DNA of 64,000 nt from Streptomyces rimosus subsp. rimosus (GTDB lineage: Bacteria; Actinomycetota; Actinomycetes; Streptomycetales; Streptomycetaceae): the NCBI RefSeq assembly GCF_000720725.1, contig NZ_JOCQ01000021.1:1-64000 (forward strand). The letters are read 5' to 3'. How positions within the stretch are numbered: position 1 is the stretch's first letter; every line of letters begins with the position of its first letter. The position numbers and the translations under genes were made by a program. Shown piece after piece: positions 34,559 through 42,415 of this stretch. A model generated the notes under the pieces. The model worked only from the letters and a program-made list of their open reading frames with translations, was not told the DNA's origin and made no database searches.

Positions 34559-35841
34559 GCGGTCCACCGCGCTTCCTCCCCCAGCCCCGGCCGCCCCACC
34601 CGGTAGGGCTCCGGATCGATCCGGGTGCGCTCGCCCGCGTACAGCTGTGCGAGGAGTTCGCCGGTGGCCGGGGCGAGTCCGATGCCCGCGCCCTCGTGCC
34701 CGGTCGCGTGCCACAGGCCGGGCAGCCGCGGGTCGGGGCCGATGACCGGGAGGTGGTCGGGGGTGTACGGGCGGAAGCCGCCGTACGCGCGGATCACCGG
34801 GACCCGGCCCAGCACCGGGAACAATGCGGTGGCCTTGCGGGCGAGTTCGGCGAGGACGACGGCGCGGAAACGTTCCTGGAAACCGGTCCGCTCCCGGCTC
34901 GACCCGATCAGCACCGTCCCGCCCCGCGTCGCCTCGACGACCGTCGAGGTCCGCAGGTCGGCGTCGCCGCTGCCGACGGCGCCCACGTAGTCGGCGTCGT
35001 ACACCTTGTGCCGGACCGTGCCCGGCGGCAGCGGCGCGGTGACCAGCACCAGGCCCCGGCGCGGCTGTACGGGCAGCGGCGCGCCCGCCGCCCGCGCGAA
35101 GCGGCCCGCCCAGGGGCCGCAGGCGTTGACGACCGCGCCGCACGGCAGCGTCCCGGCCGAGGTGCGCAGCGCCGTCACCCGCCCGTCCGCACCGCGCTCC
35201 ACGCCGAGCGCCCGCACCCCGGAACGCAGCGTCCCGCCGCGCCCGCGGACGGCGGCGAGCAGCGCGGTGGCCGCCGCGACCGGCTGGATCTGGGCGTCCT
35301 GCGGGTAGTGGACGGCGGCGCGGACGCCGGGGGCGAGGTGGGGTTCGCGGGCGCGCGCCTCGTCGGGGCCGAGGTCGTACGCGGTGACGCCGGCGGCCCG
35401 TTGCGCTGCGGCGAAACCGGCCAGGGCTCGGGCACCCGGTTCCCCGAGGGCTACGACCAGCCCGCCCTTCGCCTCGTACTCGCACCGCTCCGCGAGAGCG
35501 GGCCCGCCGGGATCGCGCCCCTCGGCGTCCAGTTCCTCCAGCAACCGCGGCCAGCGCTCCGACGAGTCCAGCGCCAGGTCGAGTTCGGGTCCCGGCGGCT
35601 TGTCGGAGACCAGGAGGTTGCCCTCGCCGCGGGCCGTGGTGCCGGAGGTGAGCGGCGCGTGGTCCAGGACGGTGACCCGGACGCCGCGCCGGGTGAGCGC
35701 CTCGGCGCAGGCGGCGCCGACGATGCCGCTGCCGATCACCACCACGTCGGGGTGCGGGGGCCGGAACGGGAGCGGGGGCCGGGGCGGCTGCGGGAGGTCC
35801 CGCCGCGCCGCCGGTCTCGCCTGGACGTGCCGGTATCGCAT
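34555..35841 (-). CDS. DadA-like FAD-dependent amino-acid oxidoreductase
   Basis: 428 residues from the ATG at 35841 (a GTG four codons upstream is possible). The FAD Rossmann motif is VVVIGSGIVGAACAEAL around residues 34-50. The body has TTARGEGNLLVSD and a C-terminal RAYGGFRPYTPDHLPVIGP followed by GHEGAGIGLAPATG, typical of D-amino-acid and sarcosine-type dehydrogenases. It is the first gene of the operon. With the 2Fe-2S/FAD protein it should oxidise cis-4-hydroxy-D-proline to the pyrroline. It is divergent from the decarboxylase-like gene. Confidence 0.9.
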   Translation of the reverse strand: MRYRHVQARPAARRDLPQPPRPPLPFRPPHPDVVVIGSGIVGAACAEALTRRGVRVTVLDHAPLTSGTTARGEGNLLVSDKPPGPELDLALDSSERWPRLLEELDAEGRDPGGPALAERCEYEAKGGLVVALGEPGARALAGFAAAQRAAGVTAYDLGPDEARAREPHLAPGVRAAVHYPQDAQIQPVAAATALLAAVRGRGGTLRSGVRALGVERGADGRVTALRTSAGTLPCGAVVNACGPWAGRFARAAGAPLPVQPRRGLVLVTAPLPPGTVRHKVYDADYVGAVGSGDADLRTSTVVEATRGGTVLIGSSRERTGFQERFRAVVLAELARKATALFPVLGRVPVIRAYGGFRPYTPDHLPVIGPDPRLPGLWHATGHEGAGIGLAPATGELLAQLYAGERTRIDPEPYRVGRPGLGEEARWTA

Positions 35842-35978
35842 GTACCGCACCACCGTTCCGGGAAAGGGGGCCCTGGTAAGAGCGCCGCGACGTTATTGCC
35901 GTGTGCCGAAGAGGTCAACACCGCGCGCGGGCGGGCCGGCCGATGGCGGCCACGGCGGACAGGTGGTGGAGTGGTGCC

Positions 35979-37490
35979 ATGAGCGCTGCTCCCGCCGAAC
36001 CCCCCACCGGTCCGCCCGCCGAATCCCCCACCGGTCAGCCCTTCGATCCCCCCGCCGGTCAGCCCTTCGCCCCGCCCGCCGGTCAGCCCTCCGACCCGAC
36101 CACCGGTCCACCCTTCGATCCGCCCTTGGGCCCGCCCTTCGACCCGCCCGCCCTGCGCCACCGCGCCGTCGCCGCGGCCGTCGCCCGGGGCCTGGTCAGC
36201 CCCGGCTCCCCCGTCGCCGGCCTGCTGGACATCGCCGGAATCCGCCGTTCCGCCGCCGAACTGCGGGCCGGGTTCGAGGAGTTCACCGAGCCGGGTACGC
36301 CGGTCCTGCACGCCTTCGCCGTCAAGGCCGCCTCGCTCGTGCCCGTACTGCGCCTGCTCTCGCAGGAGGGGCTGGGCTGCGAGGTCGCCAGTCCCGGGGA
36401 GCTGGCCCTGGCGCGCGCGGCCGGGGTGCCGCCGTCCCGCACGGTGCTGGACTCGCCCGCCAAGACACCCGCCGAGCTGCGCGAGGCGCTCGCCCTCGGC
36501 ATCGCCGTCAACGCCGACAGCTTCGCCGAACTCGCCCGGCTGGACGCCCTGACCGGCTCCGCGCCGACCGGCTCGCCACTGGGCCTGCGGGTCAATCCGC
36601 AGCTCGGCGGCGGCAGCATCGGCGCGATGAGCACCGCGACCGACAGCTCGAAGTTCGGGGTGCCGCTACGCGACGAGGACGCCCGCGACCAGGTCGTGAA
36701 AGCCTTTCTGGACCGCCCGTGGCTGACGCGCCTGCACGTCCACGTCGGCTCCCAGGGCATGCCGCTGGAGCTGATGGCGGTCGGTGTGCGGGTGCTGTAC
36801 GAGCTGGCCGAGGAGATCAACGAGAAGGCCGGGCGTGCCCGGGTCACCACCCTGGACATCGGCGGCGGGCTGCCGGTGAACTTCACGTCCGACGAGGTCT
36901 CGCCGACGTACCGCGGATACGCCCGGCTGCTGCACGCCACCGTGCCGGGGATGTTCGACGGCCGCTACGGGCTGGTCACCGAGTTCGGCCGGTCGCTGCT
37001 CGCCAAGCACGGCGTCGTGCTGGCGCGCGTCGAGTACACCAAGTCGGCCGGCGGGCGGCGGATCGCGGTGACTCACGCGGGCGCCCAGGTGGCCACCCGT
37101 ACGGTGTTCGCGCCGGACTCCTGGCCGGTACGGGTCGCCGCCTACGACGCGCAGGGCCGCCCCAAGACCGGCGATCCCATCGCCCAGGACGTGGCCGGAC
37201 CGTGCTGCTTCGCGGGCGACCTGGTCGCGCGGGACCGGCCGCTGCCGCTCCTGGAGCCGGGCGACCACGTGGCCCTCCTGGACACCGGCGCGTACTACTT
37301 CTCCACCCACTTCGCGTACAACTCGCTCCCCCGGCCCGGGGTGTACGGGTACGCGCCGGGCCCGGACGGCGAGCCCCGCTGGGCCACCGTGCGCGCCGCG
37401 CAGGAGATGGACGAACTGGTCGCGGAGAGCGGCGGCGCCCACGCGGACGCACTCACCCGGCTCCGGGACCCCGGCGGCCGCGAGCGCTAA
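35979..37490 (+). CDS. Diaminopimelate decarboxylase-like PLP enzyme with Pro-rich N-terminus
   Basis: 503 residues. The first ~50 are a Pro/Gly repeat (PPTGPP, FDPPAGQPF, FDPPLG), unusual for this family. The fold-III PLP domain then shows HAFAVKA (Schiff-base Lys), HVHVGSQG, DIGGGLPV (phosphate loop) and TEFGRSL in place of the usual EPGRS. The C-terminal domain has CCFAGDLV where diaminopimelate decarboxylases have CESGD, and YYFSTHFAYNSLPRPGVYG. The altered substrate-side motif suggests an amino acid other than diaminopimelate. GGTGGAG lies before the ATG. An APC permease gene follows by 29 bases, a likely uptake partner. Confidence 0.87.
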   Translation: MSAAPAEPPTGPPAESPTGQPFDPPAGQPFAPPAGQPSDPTTGPPFDPPLGPPFDPPALRHRAVAAAVARGLVSPGSPVAGLLDIAGIRRSAAELRAGFEEFTEPGTPVLHAFAVKAASLVPVLRLLSQEGLGCEVASPGELALARAAGVPPSRTVLDSPAKTPAELREALALGIAVNADSFAELARLDALTGSAPTGSPLGLRVNPQLGGGSIGAMSTATDSSKFGVPLRDEDARDQVVKAFLDRPWLTRLHVHVGSQGMPLELMAVGVRVLYELAEEINEKAGRARVTTLDIGGGLPVNFTSDEVSPTYRGYARLLHATVPGMFDGRYGLVTEFGRSLLAKHGVVLARVEYTKSAGGRRIAVTHAGAQVATRTVFAPDSWPVRVAAYDAQGRPKTGDPIAQDVAGPCCFAGDLVARDRPLPLLEPGDHVALLDTGAYYFSTHFAYNSLPRPGVYGYAPGPDGEPRWATVRAAQEMDELVAESGGAHADALTRLRDPGGRER

Positions 37491-37519
37491 AAATCTTGCG
37501 GTCCGGGCATGTCCCGCTC

Positions 37520-38878
37520 ATGCGGACCCCCTCCACGGACCCGGACACCGCCGGACGCACCGGCGAAACCACCTCACTGCGCCGCGCCATCGGTCCCAAA
37601 CTGCTGGTTCTGCTGGTGGTCGGGGACATCCTCGGCACCGGCGTCTACGCCGTCACCGGCAAGGTCGCGGGCAAGGTGGGCGGCGCCCTGTGGCTGCCCT
37701 TCGTGATCGGCTTCGGCATCGCCGTGCTGACCGCCGCCTCGTACGTGGAGCTCGTCGGCAAGTACCCGAAGGCGGCGGGCGCCGCGCTCTACACCCAGAA
37801 GGCGTTCCGGGTCCCCTTCCTGACCTTCCTCGTCGCCTTCATGGTGGTGTGCTCGGGCCTGTCCTCGGCGAGCGCCGCGGCCCGCGCCTTCAGCGGCGAC
37901 TACCTGCGCACCTTCGCCGATCTGCCGCCGACCGCGGTGGCGGTGGTGTTCGTGCTGGCGCTGGCCGCGCTGAACCTGCGGGGCGTGGCGGAGTCGGTGA
38001 AGGCGAACGTGGTGCTGACCCTGGTCGAGGTGTCCGGGCTGCTGATCATCATCGGGCTGGGGGTGTACGCGGTCCTGACGGGCGGCGGGGAACCGGCGCG
38101 GCTGGCCGCCCTCGACACCGGCGGTTCCGGCTTCGCCGTGCTCACCGGCGTGCTGGGCGCCACCGGCCTGGCGTTCTTCGCCTTCGTCGGGTTCGAGGAC
38201 TCGGTGAACATGGCGGAGGAGGCCCGGGACCCCGGCCGGAACTTCCCGCGCGCGATCTTCCTCGGCGTGGGGATCACCGGCACGGTCTACGTCCTGGTGG
38301 CCCTGGTCTCGTCGCTGCTGGTCGATCACCGGCGGCTCCAGGGGTCGTCGGCGCCGCTGCTGGAGGTGGTGCACGCGGGCGGGGCGACGTTCCCGCCCAC
38401 GGTGTTCGCGCTGATGGCGCTGTGCGCGGTCACCAACTCCGCGCTGATCAACATGATGATGGCCTCGCGGCTGTGCTACGGGATGGCCAACGAGCGCATC
38501 CTGCCGCGCGCCGTCGGCCGCGTCCTGCCGGGCCGCCGTACGCCCGTCGTCGGCATCGCCCTGACCACGCTGCTGGCCCTGGGCCTGGTCCTGACCGGCG
38601 AGATCGAGGGCCTCGGCGACACCACGGCCTTCCTGCTGCTGTGCGTCTTCGCGGTGGTCAACGTGGCGGTGCTGGTGCTGCGCCGCGACCGCGTGCCGCA
38701 CCGCCACTTCCGTACGCCGACGGTCTTCCCGGTCCTGGGCGCCGCCGGTGCCCTCGTCCTGGCCAGTCCGCTGGCCGACCGGTCGGCGGAGGTGTACGTA
38801 CGGGCCGCCGTGCTCATCGCGATCGGCGTCGTCCTGTGGGGCGTGAACCGGCTGGTGCTGCGGGCGCGGGGCGAGTAG
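37520..38878 (+). CDS. APC-family amino acid permease
   Basis: 452 residues with about 12 transmembrane helices. The first helix carries VVGDILGTGVYAVTGKVAG, the glycine-rich motif that binds the substrate's alpha-amino and carboxyl groups. Helix 6 contains FAFVGFEDSVNMAEEARDPGRN, typical of APC transporters. It lies 29 bases after the decarboxylase-like gene and is probably in the same transcript. Substrate is unknown; the pairing hints at the amino acid decarboxylated by the neighbour. Confidence 0.92.
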   Translation: MRTPSTDPDTAGRTGETTSLRRAIGPKLLVLLVVGDILGTGVYAVTGKVAGKVGGALWLPFVIGFGIAVLTAASYVELVGKYPKAAGAALYTQKAFRVPFLTFLVAFMVVCSGLSSASAAARAFSGDYLRTFADLPPTAVAVVFVLALAALNLRGVAESVKANVVLTLVEVSGLLIIIGLGVYAVLTGGGEPARLAALDTGGSGFAVLTGVLGATGLAFFAFVGFEDSVNMAEEARDPGRNFPRAIFLGVGITGTVYVLVALVSSLLVDHRRLQGSSAPLLEVVHAGGATFPPTVFALMALCAVTNSALINMMMASRLCYGMANERILPRAVGRVLPGRRTPVVGIALTTLLALGLVLTGEIEGLGDTTAFLLLCVFAVVNVAVLVLRRDRVPHRHFRTPTVFPVLGAAGALVLASPLADRSAEVYVRAAVLIAIGVVLWGVNRLVLRARGE

Positions 38879-38918
38879 GCCCGCGCCGGGGCCGTGGGTC
38901 CGGGCCAGGGCGCGCCCT

Positions 38919-39503
38919 TCAGGCTTTCGCGGCCTTCGGCCGGCCCGCCTTCGCCCCTCCCGGGCGCGCGTCCTTCGCCGCCACGCCGGTCGTCAGGTAG
39001 CCGCGTACGTCCCGGCCCGCCGGTCCGCCCCGTACAGCCGCTTCCGTACGGACCCACAGCAGTACGTCGTGGTCGTGCTCCCAGCGGCCCAGCCACAGCG
39101 CCTTGGCCCACAGCCCGAGCCCGGCCCCGGCCAGCAGCAGCCCACCGGCCGCGGGCAGCACGAACGAGGAACCGACCGCCGCCAGGAAGGCGAGCAGCAG
39201 CCACCAGCGGTGCGCCCGCCGCCAGACCCGCAGCGTCACGGCGCGGTCCTGGAGGATCGCCGACTTCCCGGCCCGGGACGCGGCCTTCGCCAGGTGCGCG
39301 TACCGCTTGCGGCGCACCGCGAAGACCGTGCAGGCCGCGACGAGGAACAGCGCCGCCCCGGCGTACACCCCGATCCGCCGCCCGGTCAGCCCGGGCACCA
39401 GTACGCCGGTCCCGGCGGCCAGCACGCCCGGCCACCACAGCCAACCGGCCGGCGCCCGTACCAGCACCGCCACCCGCGCCAGCGCAACAGCCCCGCGACC
39501 CAC
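38919..39503 (-). CDS. Small membrane protein of unknown function
   Basis: 194 residues from a GTG with GAGGAGG five bases upstream. Four hydrophobic segments appear as two pairs: ~18-36/43-62 and ~97-115/117-133. A basic loop between the pairs holds RRKRYAHLAKAASRAGK, and the C-terminal tail is Lys/Ala-rich. No family motif is recognised. It is isolated between the APC permease (convergent) and the RpiR regulator. Confidence 0.8.
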   Translation of the reverse strand: MGRGAVALARVAVLVRAPAGWLWWPGVLAAGTGVLVPGLTGRRIGVYAGAALFLVAACTVFAVRRKRYAHLAKAASRAGKSAILQDRAVTLRVWRRAHRWWLLLAFLAAVGSSFVLPAAGGLLLAGAGLGLWAKALWLGRWEHDHDVLLWVRTEAAVRGGPAGRDVRGYLTTGVAAKDARPGGAKAGRPKAAKA

Positions 39504-39625
39504 GACAACCTCCTCGCTCCACGATCCGGCTACGGATCCACGTCACGGCGGCGGATCGTAGCCAGCCCGTCTGAGAATTCCGTGAAGCCGCGGAAGGCAG
39601 GGCGGGGCCGGGCGGGCCCGGCCGC

Positions 39626-40552
39626 TCACTCCACGAACAGTCCCCGTTCCGCAGCCTTCGCGTCGAACTCCTCCAGCCGCGCCTGCGCGTCCGGCAGCGC
39701 GTCGCACATCGCCTCCAGCAGGACGCGGCCGAGCAGCATCGGCGCGCAGGCCGTGTCGAAGGCGAGACCGGTGCCGACCGCGGCGGGCAGCAGCAGGTCC
39801 GTGTGGCGGGCGACCGGCGCGAAGGCGCTGTCGGCGACGGTGACGACGGTCAGCCCGGCCTCGTGCGCGTACTCCAGGGCGTCCACGACCTCGCGCGGGT
39901 GGCGCGGCAGCGCAAAGCACAGCAGGGTGCTCGCGCCCGCCTGCACCGCCGCGTCGATGCGGTCGGTGAGCATCGTGCCGCCCTCGTCGAGCAGCCGGAC
40001 GTCCGGGTGGACCTTGCGGGCGAAGTACGCGAATCCGGCGGCCTGCGCGGTCGCCGCGCGCAGCCCGAGGACCGGCAGGGGCCGGGAGGCCGCGAAGAGC
40101 CGCCCGGCCCGGACCACCGGCCCCGGATCGGCCAGCACCGCCGCGAGGTGGCGCAGGTTGTCGATCTCCGCCTGTACGGCCTGCTGGTACTCGTTGTACG
40201 TGCCGGTGCCGCGCGCGGACGCGGCGGGCGCCACCTCGCGCAGGTGCTTGCGCAGCGCCGGGTAGCCGTCGAAGCCGAGCGCGACCGCGAAGCGGGTCAC
40301 GGACGGCTGGCTGACCCCGGCCAGTTCGGCGAGCTCGACGCTGGAGAGGAACGGCGCGTCGGCGGCCCGGCGCACCATGCAGTGGGCGATGCGCCGCTGG
40401 GTCGGGGTCAGGCGGTGCCCCTCGAAGAGTTTCTGGAGGCGGGCCGCGGTGCCGGTGGCCTCGGCGGGGCCGGGCGGGGGCGCGCCCGTGTCCGCCGCGG
40501 CCCGTGCGTCCGCCGCTTTCCTGCCGCGGTCCTCGCCGCCGTCCCCGATCAT
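39626..40552 (-). CDS. MurR/RpiR-family transcriptional regulator
   Basis: 308 residues from the ATG at 40552, chosen for its GGGAGG five bases upstream; an alternative GTG at 40699 would overlap the ammonia-lyase stop as GTGA. The N-terminal helix-turn-helix (~45-110) has LSSVELAELAGVSQPSVTRF and ALGFDGYPALRKHLRE. The C-terminal SIS (sugar-isomerase) domain has VLGLRAATAQAAGFAYFARK. RpiR regulators normally sense phosphosugars. Here it sits directly downstream of an amino-acid ammonia-lyase, so it may control amino-acid degradation instead. Confidence 0.9.
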   Translation of the reverse strand: MIGDGGEDRGRKAADARAAADTGAPPPGPAEATGTAARLQKLFEGHRLTPTQRRIAHCMVRRAADAPFLSSVELAELAGVSQPSVTRFAVALGFDGYPALRKHLREVAPAASARGTGTYNEYQQAVQAEIDNLRHLAAVLADPGPVVRAGRLFAASRPLPVLGLRAATAQAAGFAYFARKVHPDVRLLDEGGTMLTDRIDAAVQAGASTLLCFALPRHPREVVDALEYAHEAGLTVVTVADSAFAPVARHTDLLLPAAVGTGLAFDTACAPMLLGRVLLEAMCDALPDAQARLEEFDAKAAERGLFVE

Positions 40553-40695
40553 CGCTGCCTCCCGGCCGTGTCCGCGGCCGTGCTCCCGGCCTTCGTGTCG
40601 TTGCTGGTCGTGCGGGGCGGCGCGCCGTGCGCCCGCCGTCCCGCCGCCCGACTGTACGTAATCCGGGCCCCCGCCCGGCGGCTTCCGGCCCCGGA

Positions 40696-42225
40696 TCACA
40701 GCGCGGCCAGCCCGTCCAGCAGGGTTTCCGCCACCGCCACGTCCGCCGTCAGCGGCCGGTCGGCCATCCGCGCGTCCAGCGCCCCGGCGGCCAGGGCGAA
40801 CGCGCGCGCCGCCGGTACGTCCGGCTCGGGCTCCAGCGAGCGCATCCGCAACGCCCGTACCGCGGCGACGAGTTCGCAGGCGAGCACCCGCCGGTACGCG
40901 ACGGCGGCGCGCAGCGCCTGGCGCGCGCCGAGCGACGCGAAGCTGGCCTGTTCCTCGACGCCGCGGGAGAGGACCGCGTGCCCCAAGGAGGCGGGCTGCG
41001 AGGCGGCCCGCAGTTCGCCGAGGGCGGCCCCGGCCGCGTATTCGAGGATCATCACGCCGGAGCTGGCCGGCGCGTGGTCCCCGAGGAACGGGCGCAGCCG
41101 GGTGAAGTCCGGCTCGGAGAGCGCGGCGAGGCGGGCCGTGGACAGCAGCGCGGTCTGGAGCACGGCGAGCCGGAAGCCGTCCAGGGCGAGGGCCGGGTGC
41201 GCGGCGTAGAAGTTGCCGTGGTGGTACGCCGCCTGGTCCGCCACGCTGATGAGCGGGTTCTCGGCCGCCGCGTTGACCTCGACGGCGAGGACCCGTTCGA
41301 GGGCGTCGGCGGCGTCCAGCGCGGGCCCGTGGATCTGCGGGACGCAGCGGAAGCCGTACGGGTCCTGGATGCGGCCCAGCGGCGGCGCGGGCCGGGCCGG
41401 TGCCCCGGTCAGCTCCCGCATCCGGGCCGCGACGGCGGCCGTTCCGGGGTGCGGGCGGGCCTGGACGACCGGCTCGGCGAAGGGTTCGTACGAGCCGCCG
41501 ACCGCCAGCAGGGAGAGCGCGGCCACCGGCAGCGCCGCGTCCAGCAGGCGCCGTGTCCCGTCCAGCGCGAGCGCGGCCTGGCCGAGGGTGAGGGCGTTGC
41601 TGCTGATGAGGGCGAGCGCGTCATTGCCGTCCAGGGCGAGCGGGGCGGGCGCCGGGCCACCGGCCCAGGGGTGTTCGCCCACGAGGGCCAGCCCGGTCTG
41701 GGCGAGCGCTGCGAGGTCCCCGGTGCCGACCGCGCCGTACTCGTTCACGACCGGATACGCGCCGCTCTCCAGCGCCCCGGCCAGCGCCGTGATCACCTCG
41801 GGCCGCAGCCCGGCGCCGCCCGCCAGCAGCTGGTTGGCGCGGACGGCCAGCATGGCGCGCACCTCCCGCGCGGGCAGCGGGTCCCCGATCGCCCCGGCGT
41901 GACTGCGCAGCAGCCGCAGCCCGTGCCCGTCGTCGGCGGCGACCACGTCCTCCGTACGGTTGGCGCCGACGCCGGTGCTGCGCCCGTAGACCCGGCCGGT
42001 GGCGGCGAGCCGGCGGGCGGTCTCCCAGGACTCCCGCGCGTACGCCAGGCCCTTGGGGTCGAGCACCGCGGGCCGGGCCGTACGTTCGGCGAGGCCGACG
42101 ATCCCGCCCACGCCGAGACTGCGCCCGTCCAGCACCACCGTGGACAGGGGCGGCGACGGGACGACGCCCGCGCCCCCGGACGTACGACCGCCCCGCCTGC
42201 CCTGATCCAGAGACCGGGACTCCAT
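40696..42225 (-). CDS. Aromatic amino-acid ammonia-lyase family protein with non-canonical MIO motif
   Basis: 509 residues from the ATG at 42225 (GAGAGGGGG upstream; the more distal ATG at 42246 has none). It is recognisable as HAL/PAL family by YGRSTGVGANR, NQLLAGGAGLRPE, and QDPYGFRCVPQIHGP. The MIO-forming Ala-Ser-Gly, normally within GSVGASGDLAPL, is here GAVGTGDLAALA: one residue is missing and Ser is replaced by Thr. Either a different cofactor tripeptide (G-T-G) forms or activity is altered. It need not be the hut histidase. An RpiR gene follows. Confidence 0.88.
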   Translation of the reverse strand: MESRSLDQGRRGGRTSGGAGVVPSPPLSTVVLDGRSLGVGGIVGLAERTARPAVLDPKGLAYARESWETARRLAATGRVYGRSTGVGANRTEDVVAADDGHGLRLLRSHAGAIGDPLPAREVRAMLAVRANQLLAGGAGLRPEVITALAGALESGAYPVVNEYGAVGTGDLAALAQTGLALVGEHPWAGGPAPAPLALDGNDALALISSNALTLGQAALALDGTRRLLDAALPVAALSLLAVGGSYEPFAEPVVQARPHPGTAAVAARMRELTGAPARPAPPLGRIQDPYGFRCVPQIHGPALDAADALERVLAVEVNAAAENPLISVADQAAYHHGNFYAAHPALALDGFRLAVLQTALLSTARLAALSEPDFTRLRPFLGDHAPASSGVMILEYAAGAALGELRAASQPASLGHAVLSRGVEEQASFASLGARQALRAAVAYRRVLACELVAAVRALRMRSLEPEPDVPAARAFALAAGALDARMADRPLTADVAVAETLLDGLAAL

Positions 42226-42247
42226 GGCGCCGCCCCCTCTCGGCATC

Positions 42248-42283
42248 TATTCACTCACCCTGACTCTGCATGACGATATACAG
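42248..42283. promoter_or_regulatory. Putative operator upstream of ammonia-lyase gene
   Basis: TATTCACTCACCC (42248-42260) followed by the near-palindrome CTGCATGACGATATACAG (42266-42283). The same two blocks, in the same orientation, occur at 48250-48289 in front of the NCS1 permease. It lies between the divergent lyase and secreted-hydrolase genes. Confidence 0.5.
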
Positions 42284-42415
42284 GACGGACAAGAGGCAGG
42301 CCGCCGCCAACCGGCAGATCACCCTCCGGTACGGCGGGGGGGTGGGGCACACCCCCGCCCCGATCCTGGTGCTGCCCCGCTGGGCGTCCGGCGCCCGCCC
42401 GGACAGGCTGTTCCC

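Noticed and set aside
40696..42225. Naming the ammonia-lyase hutH
   Set aside because: The MIO motif is abnormal, the gene lies outside the hut operon, and as I recall Streptomyces histidase has a CSG/ASG motif elsewhere.
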